From Candidatus Pedobacter colombiensis (lineage in GTDB: Bacteria > Bacteroidota > Bacteroidia > Sphingobacteriales > Sphingobacteriaceae): a DNA stretch of 64,000 nucleotides. The notes under the pieces are model-generated. The model saw nothing but the letters and a program-made list of their open reading frames with translations, was not told where the DNA came from and made no database searches. The translations under genes were made by a program, and so were the position numbers. Location of the stretch: the NCBI GenBank assembly GCA_029202485.1, contig CP119313.1, positions 4,836,001 to 4,900,000 on the forward strand. Reading direction: 5' to 3'. This document shows positions 1-10,600 of this stretch, one piece after another (the stretch's first letter is position 1; every line of letters starts with the position of its first letter).

Positions 1-2
1 TC

Positions 3-269
3 AATCAGCTGTATCAGGATGTAGATCAAACGATGAGCAATGAGCAAACGTTGACCATTAAAAACCCCTCACAGAGTTCTCCGGTAGACTACAACTATAC
101 CCAGGATGCTGAAGAAGTGGAAGAATCCCTATCACTAATCGATAAAGAGTCTGACCTAATTAAAAAGGCGTTAAAAAAGCATAAGGGTAAGCGTAAATTT
201 GCAGCTCAGGAACTGGGTATCTCAGAACGCACGCTATATAGAAAAATTAAAGAATTGAATTTAAACTAA
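3..269 (+). CDS. Sigma-54-dependent transcriptional regulator, C-terminal end (partial)
   Basis: Only the last 88 codons are present; the frame is open back to the left edge, so the gene starts outside the window. The C-terminal 45 residues form a Fis-type helix-turn-helix with the motif KRKFAAQELGISERTLYRKI, typical of the DNA-binding end of NtrC-family enhancer-binding proteins. The AAA+ domain that contacts sigma-54 is not visible. In Bacteroidota such regulators often sit directly before lptE, as here, where the stop is one base from the next ATG, suggesting co-transcription. The internal ATG at 33 is not needed as a start. Family call is fairly secure; the regulated genes are unknown. 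Confidence 0.8.
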   Translation, partial: NQLYQDVDQTMSNEQTLTIKNPSQSSPVDYNYTQDAEEVEESLSLIDKESDLIKKALKKHKGKRKFAAQELGISERTLYRKIKELNLN

Positions 270-270
270 G

Positions 271-768
271 ATGAAGAAGCTGTGTATACTTGTCGTTTTG
301 TTTTTTTCGTTGAGCGGATGTAGAATAGCCCTAAATGGCGCATCTATCGGAGAGATGAAAACTGTGAACGTAACGGTTTTTGAAAATAATGCACCATTGG
401 TAGTTCCTTATTTAAGTTCGCAATTTACGGAGAGTTTAAAAACAAGAATTCGTAATCAAACTAGCTTAAGTATTACGGCTAATGACGCACAAGGTGTTTT
501 TTCGGGAAATATTACCGGATATAGCATAACCCCAGAGGCTATCGAAAACGGGAATAATCCTGTTGCCGGCGCCAACAGACTGACCATCGCCATCAATGTA
601 AAGTACACCAACAACCTGAATCCTAAGCTGAGTTTTGAGCGAACATTTGAACGCTATAAAGTTTTTAAGCTAACGGGAACAATCGCGGCTATGGAACCGG
701 GATTAATTACGGATGTTACCGCGCAATTGACGGAAGATATTTTTAACGCAGCTTTTGCACAATGGTAG
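271..768 (+). CDS. lptE: LptE family outer-membrane lipoprotein
   Basis: A 165-residue lipoprotein with a short signal peptide ending in the lipobox LSGC (Cys17 is the likely acylated residue). LptE plugs the LptD barrel and helps deliver lipopolysaccharide to the outer leaflet of the outer membrane. The mature part matches Bacteroidota LptE in length and in features such as the early GASIGEMKTVNV segment and the paired-strand pattern through residues 60-150. It starts one base after the sigma-54 regulator and is followed by the 802 gene and secG on the same strand, an arrangement common in this phylum. LptE is poorly conserved in sequence, so the call rests on length, lipobox, motif and context together. 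Confidence 0.8.
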   Translation: MKKLCILVVLFFSLSGCRIALNGASIGEMKTVNVTVFENNAPLVVPYLSSQFTESLKTRIRNQTSLSITANDAQGVFSGNITGYSITPEAIENGNNPVAGANRLTIAINVKYTNNLNPKLSFERTFERYKVFKLTGTIAAMEPGLITDVTAQLTEDIFNAAFAQW

Positions 769-801
769 GCTAAAGTAGAGATCAATTATTAACTTAGCAA
801 C

Positions 802-1905
802 GTGGAGCAGGAATTAGATATAAAACAACAACTGGGGGTGTGGCTTTCGGCACCTGAAAAGATAAGCAGGGAAGATGCTCCTGTGTTAAAAGATTTAGCA
901 TTGCTTTATCCTTATTTTCAGCCATTGCATCTTTTATTGGCCAAAGCAACACTACAGGGACCGGAGCAAAATAACAACCTGGCCACTGCAGCTTTGTATA
1001 CTAATGGACAATTACTTCACAGCTTGCTTCATGCTCCTGAGGAACTTCATACGGCCAATTTTGAGGTCATTAATCCTGCATCTGACCAGAATAGCAGTCA
1101 GCCTGAACCAATTGAAGTATCTACAATAAACGAAGTACCTGCTGAAACTACTGAGCCGACTGAAAAGTCAGGTGCGGACATGGATGAGCAGGAAGTGTTC
1201 GAAGAAATTGGCGAGGTTGATGTTAAACCTGAGGATGACCTTGTTATGGAGAACATCGTAGCCTCAGATTTCTTTGCTTTTCAGGAAAGCTTTATTGCAG
1301 AAACAGTCATTCCTGATCAGGAAGATCCAAATTTCAGGCCCTCGCCTTTGCTGGAGCCAGCGAAACCTGAAGAGCCAATTGTGATCAGTAAGTATGACGA
1401 CGATCAGTTGCCTTATACATTTTTATGGTGGCTGGCTAAAACCAGGGCAGCGCATCAGCAGATATTCCAGCCTTATGCTTCACCAAGAAAAGCGAATTCG
1501 AATGAAGCGCATAAACCTGCTTCGCCCCAAAGGCCAAGTGAATTACAGCATCAGTATGTAGAGCATATATTTCATCTCCAAAGTCCTTTTAATGGTGAGG
1601 CGGAAGAAGAATATACTACGGAAGGTTTTAGAACCCCAAGCAAGGGTGATGAGATTATCGAGAGCTTTATTAAAAACGACCCTCAGATTGGCCCGCTGAA
1701 GCCGGAACAGATCGACAACGAGAATAAAGCGAAGAAGAGTGCGGAGGATCATAATGATCTGGTCTCTGAAACTTTAGCTAAAATATACATTGAACAAATG
1801 CTTTATGATAAGGCAATCGAGACTTACGAAAAATTAAGTTTGAAGTTTCCAGAAAAAAGACGTTACTTTGCCGACCTTATCCAATCTATAGAAAAGAAAA
1901 TTTAA
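802..1905 (+). CDS. TPR-like hypothetical protein between lptE and secG
   Basis: A 367-residue protein, probably cytoplasmic because no signal peptide or membrane segment is visible. The start is GTG at 802: an in-frame stop lies at 790-792 and no in-frame ATG occurs until well inside the protein. Residues 1-85 are helical and hydrophobic. Residues 95-200 are acidic and low-complexity, rich in Glu, Pro and Asp. The last 50 residues (LAKIYIEQMLYDKAIETYEKL) resemble one tetratricopeptide motif, suggesting a protein-protein contact. It sits 33 bases after lptE and 12 before secG. No enzymatic motif was found and the function is unknown. Confidence 0.75.
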   Translation: MEQELDIKQQLGVWLSAPEKISREDAPVLKDLALLYPYFQPLHLLLAKATLQGPEQNNNLATAALYTNGQLLHSLLHAPEELHTANFEVINPASDQNSSQPEPIEVSTINEVPAETTEPTEKSGADMDEQEVFEEIGEVDVKPEDDLVMENIVASDFFAFQESFIAETVIPDQEDPNFRPSPLLEPAKPEEPIVISKYDDDQLPYTFLWWLAKTRAAHQQIFQPYASPRKANSNEAHKPASPQRPSELQHQYVEHIFHLQSPFNGEAEEEYTTEGFRTPSKGDEIIESFIKNDPQIGPLKPEQIDNENKAKKSAEDHNDLVSETLAKIYIEQMLYDKAIETYEKLSLKFPEKRRYFADLIQSIEKKI

Positions 1906-1917
1906 CAATATAACATT

Positions 1918-2262
1918 ATGCTATTTTTAATTATTTTATTAATCATTGTTTGCGTTGCTTTAGGGCTGTTTGTTTTGGTACAAAATCCTAAGGGTGGTGG
2001 CTTAGCTACTGGTGGAGCAGGTAGCAACATGTTTGGCGTTCAACGTACAGGTGATGTTTTGGAAAAAGGTACCTGGGTTTTATTGACTTTAATTGTAGTA
2101 CTTACTTTATCGATTACCACAATCGCTAAATCAGGAGGTTCTTCTACAGGTGAGGCTTCAAAAATCCAAGAGCATTTAGACAAAACGCCTACCCCATCTC
2201 CTCTTGGCAGCAGAACAGCACCAGCTGCAGCTCCTGCGACAGCTGATACAACAAAGAAATAG
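1918..2262 (+). CDS. secG: Preprotein translocase subunit SecG
   Basis: A 114-residue inner-membrane protein with two hydrophobic helices (about residues 1-24 and 50-72) separated by the conserved SecG loop VLVQNPKGGGLATGGAG. SecG associates with SecYE and assists protein translocation. The C-terminal 35 residues are a Thr/Ala/Pro-rich tail ending in Lys-Lys, longer than in E. coli but usual for Bacteroidota. It is last in its run of genes and is followed by a clear hairpin terminator. The loop motif makes the identification secure. Confidence 0.93.
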   Translation: MLFLIILLIIVCVALGLFVLVQNPKGGGLATGGAGSNMFGVQRTGDVLEKGTWVLLTLIVVLTLSITTIAKSGGSSTGEASKIQEHLDKTPTPSPLGSRTAPAAAPATADTTKK

Positions 2263-2285
2263 GACTTTATAAGTTTACAATAGAT

Positions 2286-2315
2286 AGCCTGGTATAAACA
2301 ATACCGGGCTTTTTT
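2286..2315 (+). terminator. Rho-independent terminator after secG
   Basis: A 10-bp stem (AGCCTGGTAT with ATACCGGGCT, one G-T pair) with loop AAACA is followed directly by five T residues. It lies 23 bases after the secG stop and separates the lptE-secG run from groES-groEL. Confidence 0.85.
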
Positions 2316-2391
2316 GTGTCCTGCCACTCTGACACAAAAATACTTTATGAAAATAGGTTAGCTGACAATGCTTGCAAATTTGTCAACCCAA

Positions 2392-2423
2392 TTTGCATTG
2401 GCATAAAAACTGATGTAGTTTTA
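2392..2423 (+). promoter_or_regulatory. Probable groES promoter (Bacteroidota type)
   Basis: TTTG at 2392-2395 and TAGTTTTA at 2416-2423 are separated by 20 bases. This is one mismatch from the known Bacteroidota pattern TTTG-N19-21-TAnnTTTG. Transcription would start near 2430, leaving a leader of about 50 nt before groES. No CIRCE element (TTAGCACTC-N9-GAGTGCTAA) is present. Inverted repeats at 2363-2400 overlap the upstream box and could be an operator, though this is inference. Confidence 0.5.
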
Positions 2424-2479
2424 CAACGTAGTTTATACGATTTTAAAATTTAACTTAAAAAATAAATTAATATCAAGTT

Positions 2480-2770
2480 ATGGCTTTAAACCTTAAACCC
2501 ATTTCAGGTACAGCAAACAGAGTTATTGTTGAACCTGCTGCGGCAGAAGAAAAGACAGCATCTGGAATCTATATTCCTGACACTGCAAAAGAAAAACCAT
2601 CTAAAGGTACTGTAGTATCAGTTTCTGATGAAGATTCAGAAGGTAAAAAACCAACTGTTAAAGTAGGTGATGTTGTTCTTTATGGCAAATACGGTGGCAC
2701 AGAGCTTCCTATTGATGGTAAAGACTATTTAATCATGCGTGAAAGCGATATCTACGCTGTACTTTCTTAG
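2480..2770 (+). CDS. groES: Co-chaperonin GroES
   Basis: A 96-residue cytosolic protein forming the heptameric lid of the GroEL chamber. The sequence shows the N-terminal beta strand (ANRVIVEPAAAEEKTASGIYIPD), the mobile loop around residues 17-35, the KVGDVVLYGKYGG segment and the closing MRESDIYAVL, all standard for the family. Length is typical. It lies 110 bases before groEL on the same strand, the usual operon order. Confidence 0.97.
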   Translation: MALNLKPISGTANRVIVEPAAAEEKTASGIYIPDTAKEKPSKGTVVSVSDEDSEGKKPTVKVGDVVLYGKYGGTELPIDGKDYLIMRESDIYAVLS

Positions 2771-2880
2771 TACCGGGATATGAGATTAATGGCAGAGCTG
2801 TTCTGGCTTTGCTCTTGAAAAACAAATTAATTAATCAGTAAACACAGTATCTTTTCAAGATACCTACTATTAAAACAACA

Positions 2881-4521
2881 ATGGCAAAACAAGTAAAATA
2901 TAATGTAGAAGCCCGTGACGCCCTGAAAAGAGGTGTTGATACTTTGGCTAATGCAGTGAAAGTAACTTTAGGTCCTAAAGGACGTAACGTAATTATTGAC
3001 AAAAAATTTGGTTCACCTGCAATCACTAAAGATGGTGTAACTGTTGCAAAAGAAATTGAGTTGAAAGACCCAATTGAAAACATGGGTGCTCAAATGGTTA
3101 AAGAAGTAGCTTCTAAAACTGCAGATATCGCAGGTGACGGAACTACAACTGCTACTGTATTGGCTCAGGCAATTGTTACTGCTGGTATCAAAAACGTTGC
3201 TGCCGGTGCAAATCCAATGGATTTGAAACGTGGTATCGATAAAGCGGTTACTGCAATCGTTGAGAACTTAAAAGCTCAGTCACAAACTGTAGGTGAAGAC
3301 AATAACAAAATCAAACAGGTAGCTTCTATTTCGGCTAACAATGATGAGGTTATTGGTGCTTTAATTGCAGAAGCAATGGGTAAAGTTGGTAAAGATGGTG
3401 TAATTACTGTTGAAGAGGCAAAAGGTACTGAAACTGAAGTAAAAACAGTTGAAGGTATGCAATTTGACCGTGGTTACTTATCTCCATACTTTGTAACTAA
3501 TGCTGATAAAATGGAAGCGGAATTAGAAAACCCTTACATTTTGATCTATGATAAAAAGATCAGCAATATGAAAGAATTATTGCCTGTATTGGAGAAACAA
3601 GTTCAAACTGGTAAACCTTTATTGATCATTGCTGAAGATTTAGACGGTGAAGCATTGGCTACTTTGGTAGTTAACAAAATCCGTGGATCTCTGAAAGTTG
3701 TTGCTGTTAAAGCTCCAGGCTTTGGTGACAGAAGAAAAGCAATGTTGGAAGACATCGCTATCTTAACTGGTGGTACTGTTATTTCTGAAGAGAGAGGTTA
3801 TAAATTAGAGAATGCTGACCTTAGCTATTTAGGTACTGCTGAGAAAGTTGTTGTTGATAAAGACAATACTACAATCATCAATGGTGCTGGTCAGTCAGAA
3901 GATATCAAAGCTCGTGTTAACCAGATTAAAGCTCAAATCGAGACGACTACATCTGATTACGATAAAGAAAAATTACAAGAGCGTTTAGCTAAATTAGCTG
4001 GCGGTGTTGCTGTTCTTTATGTTGGTGCTGCTTCTGAAGTAGAGATGAAAGAGAAAAAAGACCGTGTTGATGATGCATTACATGCAACTCGTGCAGCGGT
4101 TGAAGAAGGTATCGTTGCTGGTGGTGGTGTTGCTTTCATCCGCGCTATCGAGGCATTGGATGGCATGAAAGGTACTAACGATGATGAGTCGACAGGTATC
4201 CAGATCATTCGTCGTGCTATTGAAGAGCCTTTACGCCAAATCTGCCAAAACGCAGGTATCGAAGGTTCTATCGTAGTTCAAAAAGTTAAAGAAGGTAAAG
4301 CAGACTTTGGTTACAATGCACGTACTGATGTTTATGAAAACTTAATTTCAGCTGGTGTTATTGATCCAACTAAAGTTGGTCGTGTAGCTTTGGAAAATGC
4401 AGCTTCAATTGCAGCTATGTTGTTAACAACAGAAGTTGTATTGGCTGATGATCCAGAAGAAGCTCCTGCTGGTGGCGGTATGCCTCCAATGGGCGGTGGC
4501 GGTATGGGTGGAATGATGTAA
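2881..4521 (+). CDS. groEL: Chaperonin GroEL
   Basis: A 546-residue ATP-dependent chaperonin subunit that forms the double-ring folding chamber in the cytoplasm. Clear family marks are LGPKGRNV near residue 30, the nucleotide-binding GDGTTTATVLA near residue 86, the apical-domain run around 190-375, and the C-terminal tail GGMPPMGGGGMGGMM, which lines the cavity floor. Codon use looks more T- and A-ended than in neighbouring genes (many GGT, GCT, GTT, AAA), as expected for high expression. A strong hairpin terminator follows. Confidence 0.98.
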   Translation: MAKQVKYNVEARDALKRGVDTLANAVKVTLGPKGRNVIIDKKFGSPAITKDGVTVAKEIELKDPIENMGAQMVKEVASKTADIAGDGTTTATVLAQAIVTAGIKNVAAGANPMDLKRGIDKAVTAIVENLKAQSQTVGEDNNKIKQVASISANNDEVIGALIAEAMGKVGKDGVITVEEAKGTETEVKTVEGMQFDRGYLSPYFVTNADKMEAELENPYILIYDKKISNMKELLPVLEKQVQTGKPLLIIAEDLDGEALATLVVNKIRGSLKVVAVKAPGFGDRRKAMLEDIAILTGGTVISEERGYKLENADLSYLGTAEKVVVDKDNTTIINGAGQSEDIKARVNQIKAQIETTTSDYDKEKLQERLAKLAGGVAVLYVGAASEVEMKEKKDRVDDALHATRAAVEEGIVAGGGVAFIRAIEALDGMKGTNDDESTGIQIIRRAIEEPLRQICQNAGIEGSIVVQKVKEGKADFGYNARTDVYENLISAGVIDPTKVGRVALENAASIAAMLLTTEVVLADDPEEAPAGGGMPPMGGGGMGGMM

Positions 4522-4545
4522 TCATCCCCCTCTTCATTGAATATA

Positions 4546-4585
4546 AATAAGAAAACCACAGGTTAACTCCTGTGGTTTTCTTATT
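4546..4585 (+). terminator. Strong hairpin terminator after groEL
   Basis: A perfect 17-bp inverted repeat (arms 4546-4562 and 4569-4585, core GAAAACCACAGG / CCTGTGGTTTTC) has a 6-nt loop. The 3' arm ends in a T-rich run, so it should stop transcription from groEL. Confidence 0.9.
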
Positions 4586-4657
4586 TAATCTCATTTCCCT
4601 CTAATATTCTGAATTGAAGTAAAAAAAACTCTACATTTATACAATTAATATGTATAT

Positions 4658-7600
4658 ATGGTGAAACGTCTACTTCTTTTAACCATTCTTCTTTCTTTTT
4701 TTCAAATAACTGTAGGTTTTTCTCAGATTACGATAGGCACGGTTGATCCCGGGCCGTATACGCCGGGGTCGAGTATTGCAGTCCCAATCAATCTTGGTAA
4801 TACAAATTGCATCCGCCCGAACAGTAAATTTGAGTTGTTCTTATCAAATGCATCCGGTGATTTCACAAATGAAACAAAAATAGGTGAAGCCAACCGTTTC
4901 TATACAACCTTTGTTAATGGAATTATCCCGCCAGGATTAGCTGCAGGATCAGGTTATAAACTAAGGGTAAAATCTACAAGCCCTATATTAATTTCTACAG
5001 AAACACCAGCCGGAACATTTGCGATAACGACAGGAGGTGTTGTGGAAGCTAAAATCAGTTCTTTCCCCGTACTACAGGCACCAGAAGTATTTGGTTACTG
5101 TACAGGACGAGATAATGTAGCCTTCGATTTATTTAATGAATCAACCGCAGGTAGCACCACAACAGGCACTATAACAAATGAGCTGACGCATATAATAGCT
5201 GGCAATCTTACCTTCCCTACACAAACCGAAACCTTTACAGCACGATTAGCACATTACACAGTTATCATTAAAGCAAAAATGCCGGACGGACGAGCTGCTA
5301 CTAAAGCATATTTACTAGTTAATAATCCTGCAAAAACTTCATTTAATACCCCAGGGGACAATATAGTGTGTTTACCTGGAGGGTTTCTAGAGTATGGAGT
5401 AGATTTATCAGCAACAGGAATGGGGAATAATTACCCTGGAAATATATATAAAATAGTCTGGGGAGATCAAAAAGAAGATACCTATACACTATGTGATCTT
5501 GCAAACATACCAATCAAGCATGAATATTTAACATCATCTTGCGGCAACCCTCCATACAGTACCGGAGGAGAAACTAAGTATAATGTATTCGGAATAAATA
5601 TATCTATTTTAGCTTCATTTTCAAATTGTAGTGGAACAATAGGAAATGCACTATCTACTTCGGTAAAGGTCGTCACTAAACCAAAAAATGATTTTATTTC
5701 TCCAACCACCGCCTGTACTAATACATCAGTAAGATTTAGAAATATTTCCACCCCAGGTCAAGATCCGGACCCCAATACTCCAGATTGTCAAGATAACACT
5801 GTGATGTATAACTGGTTTGTGGATAATACTAAGATTGGGCCCAGCTTACCTAAATCAACAGATTTCGTTTATGCATTCCCAGTACATGGAGTACACAAAA
5901 TCAGGCTTGAATCTGTTAGCAGCAGTTTATGTGCAGGTGCACCTATTGAATATGAGATATGTATTCAGGACCCACCTCGTCCTGCATTTGATTTTAATAA
6001 TCAATCTCAAACGGGTTGTGCCCCTTTCACTATTCAGGCATTTGACAGATCGATAATTGATGACCGTTGTAATACGGACAACACTTACAATTGGATTGTA
6101 ACAGGTCCGCCGGGAGTAATATTTAATCCAACTGACAAAGATCCAATTTTTAAATTTACAAACCCCGGTACTTATTCCATCATACTTCAAATTATAACGG
6201 CATCATGTGGTGCAGTAAGTACACAAATACCTCAGAAAATCATTCTTGCTGATGGGGCTCCGACAATAACAATGTCACCAAATGTTACCCTATGCGCTTT
6301 AAACACCTTAGATTTCAATACACAAACCGGCCCAACAAAAACCTTATTTACAGGAACACAAGTAGACATTGCAGATACGTATACCTGGAAAGTTACAGCC
6401 CTTGATGGAAGTGCATTAGATCCAGTTAATGATTACAGTTTTGCGAATAGCACAAATAATAACTCCAGAGAACCGTCCATTCAATTTAAAAGGTTTATCC
6501 CTTATAAAGTTTCTGTTATTCATAAAAACACCTGTACTTCCGTAGAGGCTTTCCAAATTATTACATTCGCATCAGCACCGGTACCCAAAATAGATCTCGT
6601 GCCTAAAATTTGTTATGATGCTTCCGCAAATTTAGTCGCAACAGTTACAGGAGGAACATACACAAGCTCGGTGTGGACTACTACGGGGGATGGAACATTT
6701 ACAAGTACTAATACCTTAACTACAACATACACCCCAGGCCCAACAGATCGAAGCCTTCTTAAAGCAAGAGTCACCCTTACGTTAAACACAGGAATAAATG
6801 GTGTGTGTCAATTTGTTCCCGTTAGTACAGATATAGATATTCATCCTAATAATATAGGAACGAATACGCCTCAAATAATTTGTACGGGTGACGCAGCTAA
6901 GCTTATACTAGGTTCGAGCGTTCCAGGAAGTACCTTTACCTGGACTGCGGCAAACGCAGACGGATATGCGACCGGTTTCAGTCTTAGCGGCAGTGGAGAT
7001 ATTAACCAAGCTATTACGAATACTAACACAACTCAGAACGCTGTTGTAGTTTACACCATCACACCGACGGCTAATGGGTGTATAGGCAATACTTTTACCT
7101 TTACAGTTACGGTTACTCCAAAACCTAATATATCAACCCCTGCTCTCGATAAAACGATTTGCTCTAATAATTCTGCAGGTATAACAGCAAGGTCCAACAA
7201 TATTCCAACCCAGTTCATATGGACAAGTGATGCAGAGAATGGTATTACAGGAAATACAAGTTCTGCTTTAAGTAGCTCGTTAGCTAGCATCACGATTAAT
7301 GATGAATTGGTGAATTCAACCTTTGAACAAAAAACTGTTACCTATACCATTAAATCTTACTCTCCAGGAGGATGTGAAGGAAATACAATTAAAGTGACTG
7401 TTACGGTTGATCCTGCAGTTACTAAAGCAAAAGCAGGCTCTGATGCCAGTATTTGTGCAACCGGCACTTCCAACACCTATATGTTAAAGGGGAACAAACC
7501 TGATGTGGGGACAGGAGAATGGAAACTCATTTCTACGCAAATACCAGCGCCTTCCATTATTGATCGTCACAACCATGAAACTGAGGTTAAAGGTTTGGTA

Positions 7601-10600
7601 GTAGGTGAACCTTATGTATTTGAATGGGCAATTTCTGGTGAGGGTGCATGTGCAGGAACAAGTGATCAAGTGAAAATTACTGTTACACCAATACCGATAA
7701 TATCAACAACTACTCCAAACAAAAGCATTTGCCAAGGTAATCCCGTAGCCATAACTGTAACCTCAGACATTCCTACCAAGTTCATATGGACAAGTGATAG
7801 GTCTTCAACAGCGATAACAGGAAATACAAATTCAACAGGAAGTGCCCTATCAAAAACCATAACAATTCCTGATGTATTATTGAATTCAGGAATTAATCAG
7901 GAAACTGTTACCTATACAATCAAATCATTATCCGAAACAGGGTGTGAAGGAAATACAATTACGATTGTTGTTAAAGTTGATCCAGCTGTTACCACTGCTA
8001 CGGCAGGGGCTGATGCGAGCATTTGCAATACCACTACCTATGATTTAGAAGGTAGCGAACCTCATGTAGGTACCGGGAAGTGGGAACTTGTTTCTGCAAG
8101 TATCGGAACACCAACAATTACTACACCCACAAATTTTAAAACAAAAGTTACCGACCTTGTCGCTGGTGGAGTTTATACATTTAAATGGACAATAACGGGA
8201 ACGGGGGAATGCCAAAAATCGGAAGCTCAGGTAACCATTACAGTAAATATGCCGACGATACCTGGAACTACTGCAACATTGCAGCCATTAGTCTGTCAAA
8301 ATAACAACACAGGAATAATTACATTAAGTGGAAATACTGGTTCTGTGTTAAGATGGCAACGTTTACCTGATGGACAAACAATATGGGAAGATGTTCCCGG
8401 CACTAATGCCGATTTAACCTACACATTCGATAAACTGACTATGACCACTCAATACAGAGCTGTTGTACAAAATGCAGGCTGTACTATAGGTTATTCAACT
8501 CCAACTACTATAACTGTAGCTCCTGCTACCACAATAGCAGATGCCTCCGATCAAACCTTATGTGCTGAAACTTCAGTCCTTCTAAAAGGAAATCTAATAG
8601 CATCAGGAGAAGCTGGAATCTGGACCATGGTAACGGGTGACGCAAATGCAGCAATTACAACACCAACCAATCACGAGACTACAGTTACCAATCTACTTCC
8701 GGATAAGACCTATGTTTTCAGGTGGACCATCACTGGTAACTCTCCTTGTGGCCCAACATTTAAGGATGTCACCATCCGTAACAACGCCCCAATTGATCTG
8801 AATAGCATTACTACAAACGCAGTAGTTTGTAATGGTCAACAAATAGTTATTACTGGTAGCGACCCAAGAGGGGGTGAAGAAGGCATTTACAATTATACGT
8901 GGGAAAGCCAATTAAATGGGGGAACCTGGACTGTAGTTGCAGGTGAAACAGGTAAAAATTTAACCATAACCCTAACCACGACTGGGACTGTGAGTGTCAG
9001 GAGAATTGTGAATAGTGGGACATGTACATCAACTAGTAATCCATTCCCTATTACGGTTCAGCCACCGATAGGGAATAACAGAATATCTGCAGACCAAACG
9101 ATTTGTAGTGGATTAACTCCGGATTTAATAAACGGAGTCTTACCAACAGGTGGCGATGGACAATTTCTATACCAGTGGCAATCTAGTCTGGACGGAACGA
9201 CATGGGCAAACATTACAGGCGCTGTGGGCCAAAATTATCAACCTCCTATCCTAACCGCAACCACTTATTACAGACGTATTGTGAGCACTATTGAATGTAG
9301 TGGGAATTTACAAAGTATAAGTACGGCTGTAAAAAAAACGATTACTCCTAATGCTAAAGCAGAATTTACATGGGGTCCTACTGATCGGGGATGTGTTCCA
9401 TATACATTGCCTGTACAGGTGGTTACCTATGCAGATCGAAATGCAATTTATACCTGGTATGCGGACAATGTTGTCTTAGCAACAGGTTCTACTTTCCCGG
9501 GATATACCATCCAAAACAGCGGTCAATCTGTAACCATCAAACTCGTAGTTACGAGCAGTCTTGCTTGTTCAACAGACGAGTTCAGCCATACATTCAGCAC
9601 CAACCAGGCCGTTCCGGCTTCATTTGACCTAAGTGATACTGAAGGCTGTGGACCGTTATCTGTTAATTTTACAAATACCTCTTTACTAACAGCCGGAGCT
9701 ACGTTTGAATGGAATTTCGGAAATGGACGGTCATCAACAGCCACCAATCCTCCTACCATAATCTTTGATCAGGATCCTACAGGAAAAGATACCACCTATA
9801 TAGTTACTTTAAAATCTATTACTGCTTGCGGATCTAATTCGGTGAGTAAAAATGTATTTGTAAAGGCAAAACCAATTGCCATATTTACCCCAGAGAAAGT
9901 ACAGGGATGCGCTCCATTTAAGGCGGTCTTTACCAATACTTCACCTGGAGGTACAAATACTTATTACTACGATTACGGTGATGGATCAGCAATAGACATA
10001 AAAACTAATAAATCACCTGTTGACCATATTTACAATGTCACAGTAACTACGGACTTTACCGTCAAAATGATTGCTGAAAATTCCTGTGGAAGAGACGAAA
10101 AGCAATGGACCATCAGAGTTTTCCCTCAGAACATCACTCCGGCGTTAGGTATAAAACTGGAAGAAATAGAGGGTTGTGCCCCTCATAGCGTTAATTTTGA
10201 AAACAATACTATTGGTGCTTCAAGATTTACTTATGACTTTGGTGATGGCAGTCCAATCCTTCCTGCATTAAATACAAATACAGTTCAACATATTTATAAA
10301 ACAGCCGGAACCTTTACTGTTACCATGACCGCCTATAATAGTTGTTCTGAAATTCCAATAACAAAATCGGTAACAGTACTTCCGCAGCCTATTGCCGATT
10401 TCGAAGCAGATCAAATACTTGGTTGTCCGGGGCTTGAAGTGAAATTCAAAAACAAAACTCAGGATGGCTTTAGCTATGTGTGGGACTTTGGAGATGGCTC
10501 TCCGAAATCCAACGAATTTGAACCAAGTCATGTTTACATGGGAAATCAGGAATATTATACGGTAACACTAACGGCAACCAACATCCTTAATTGTTCGATG

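Noticed and set aside
2263..2479. CIRCE element upstream of groES
   Set aside because: No TTAGCACTC-N9-GAGTGCTAA or close variant found.
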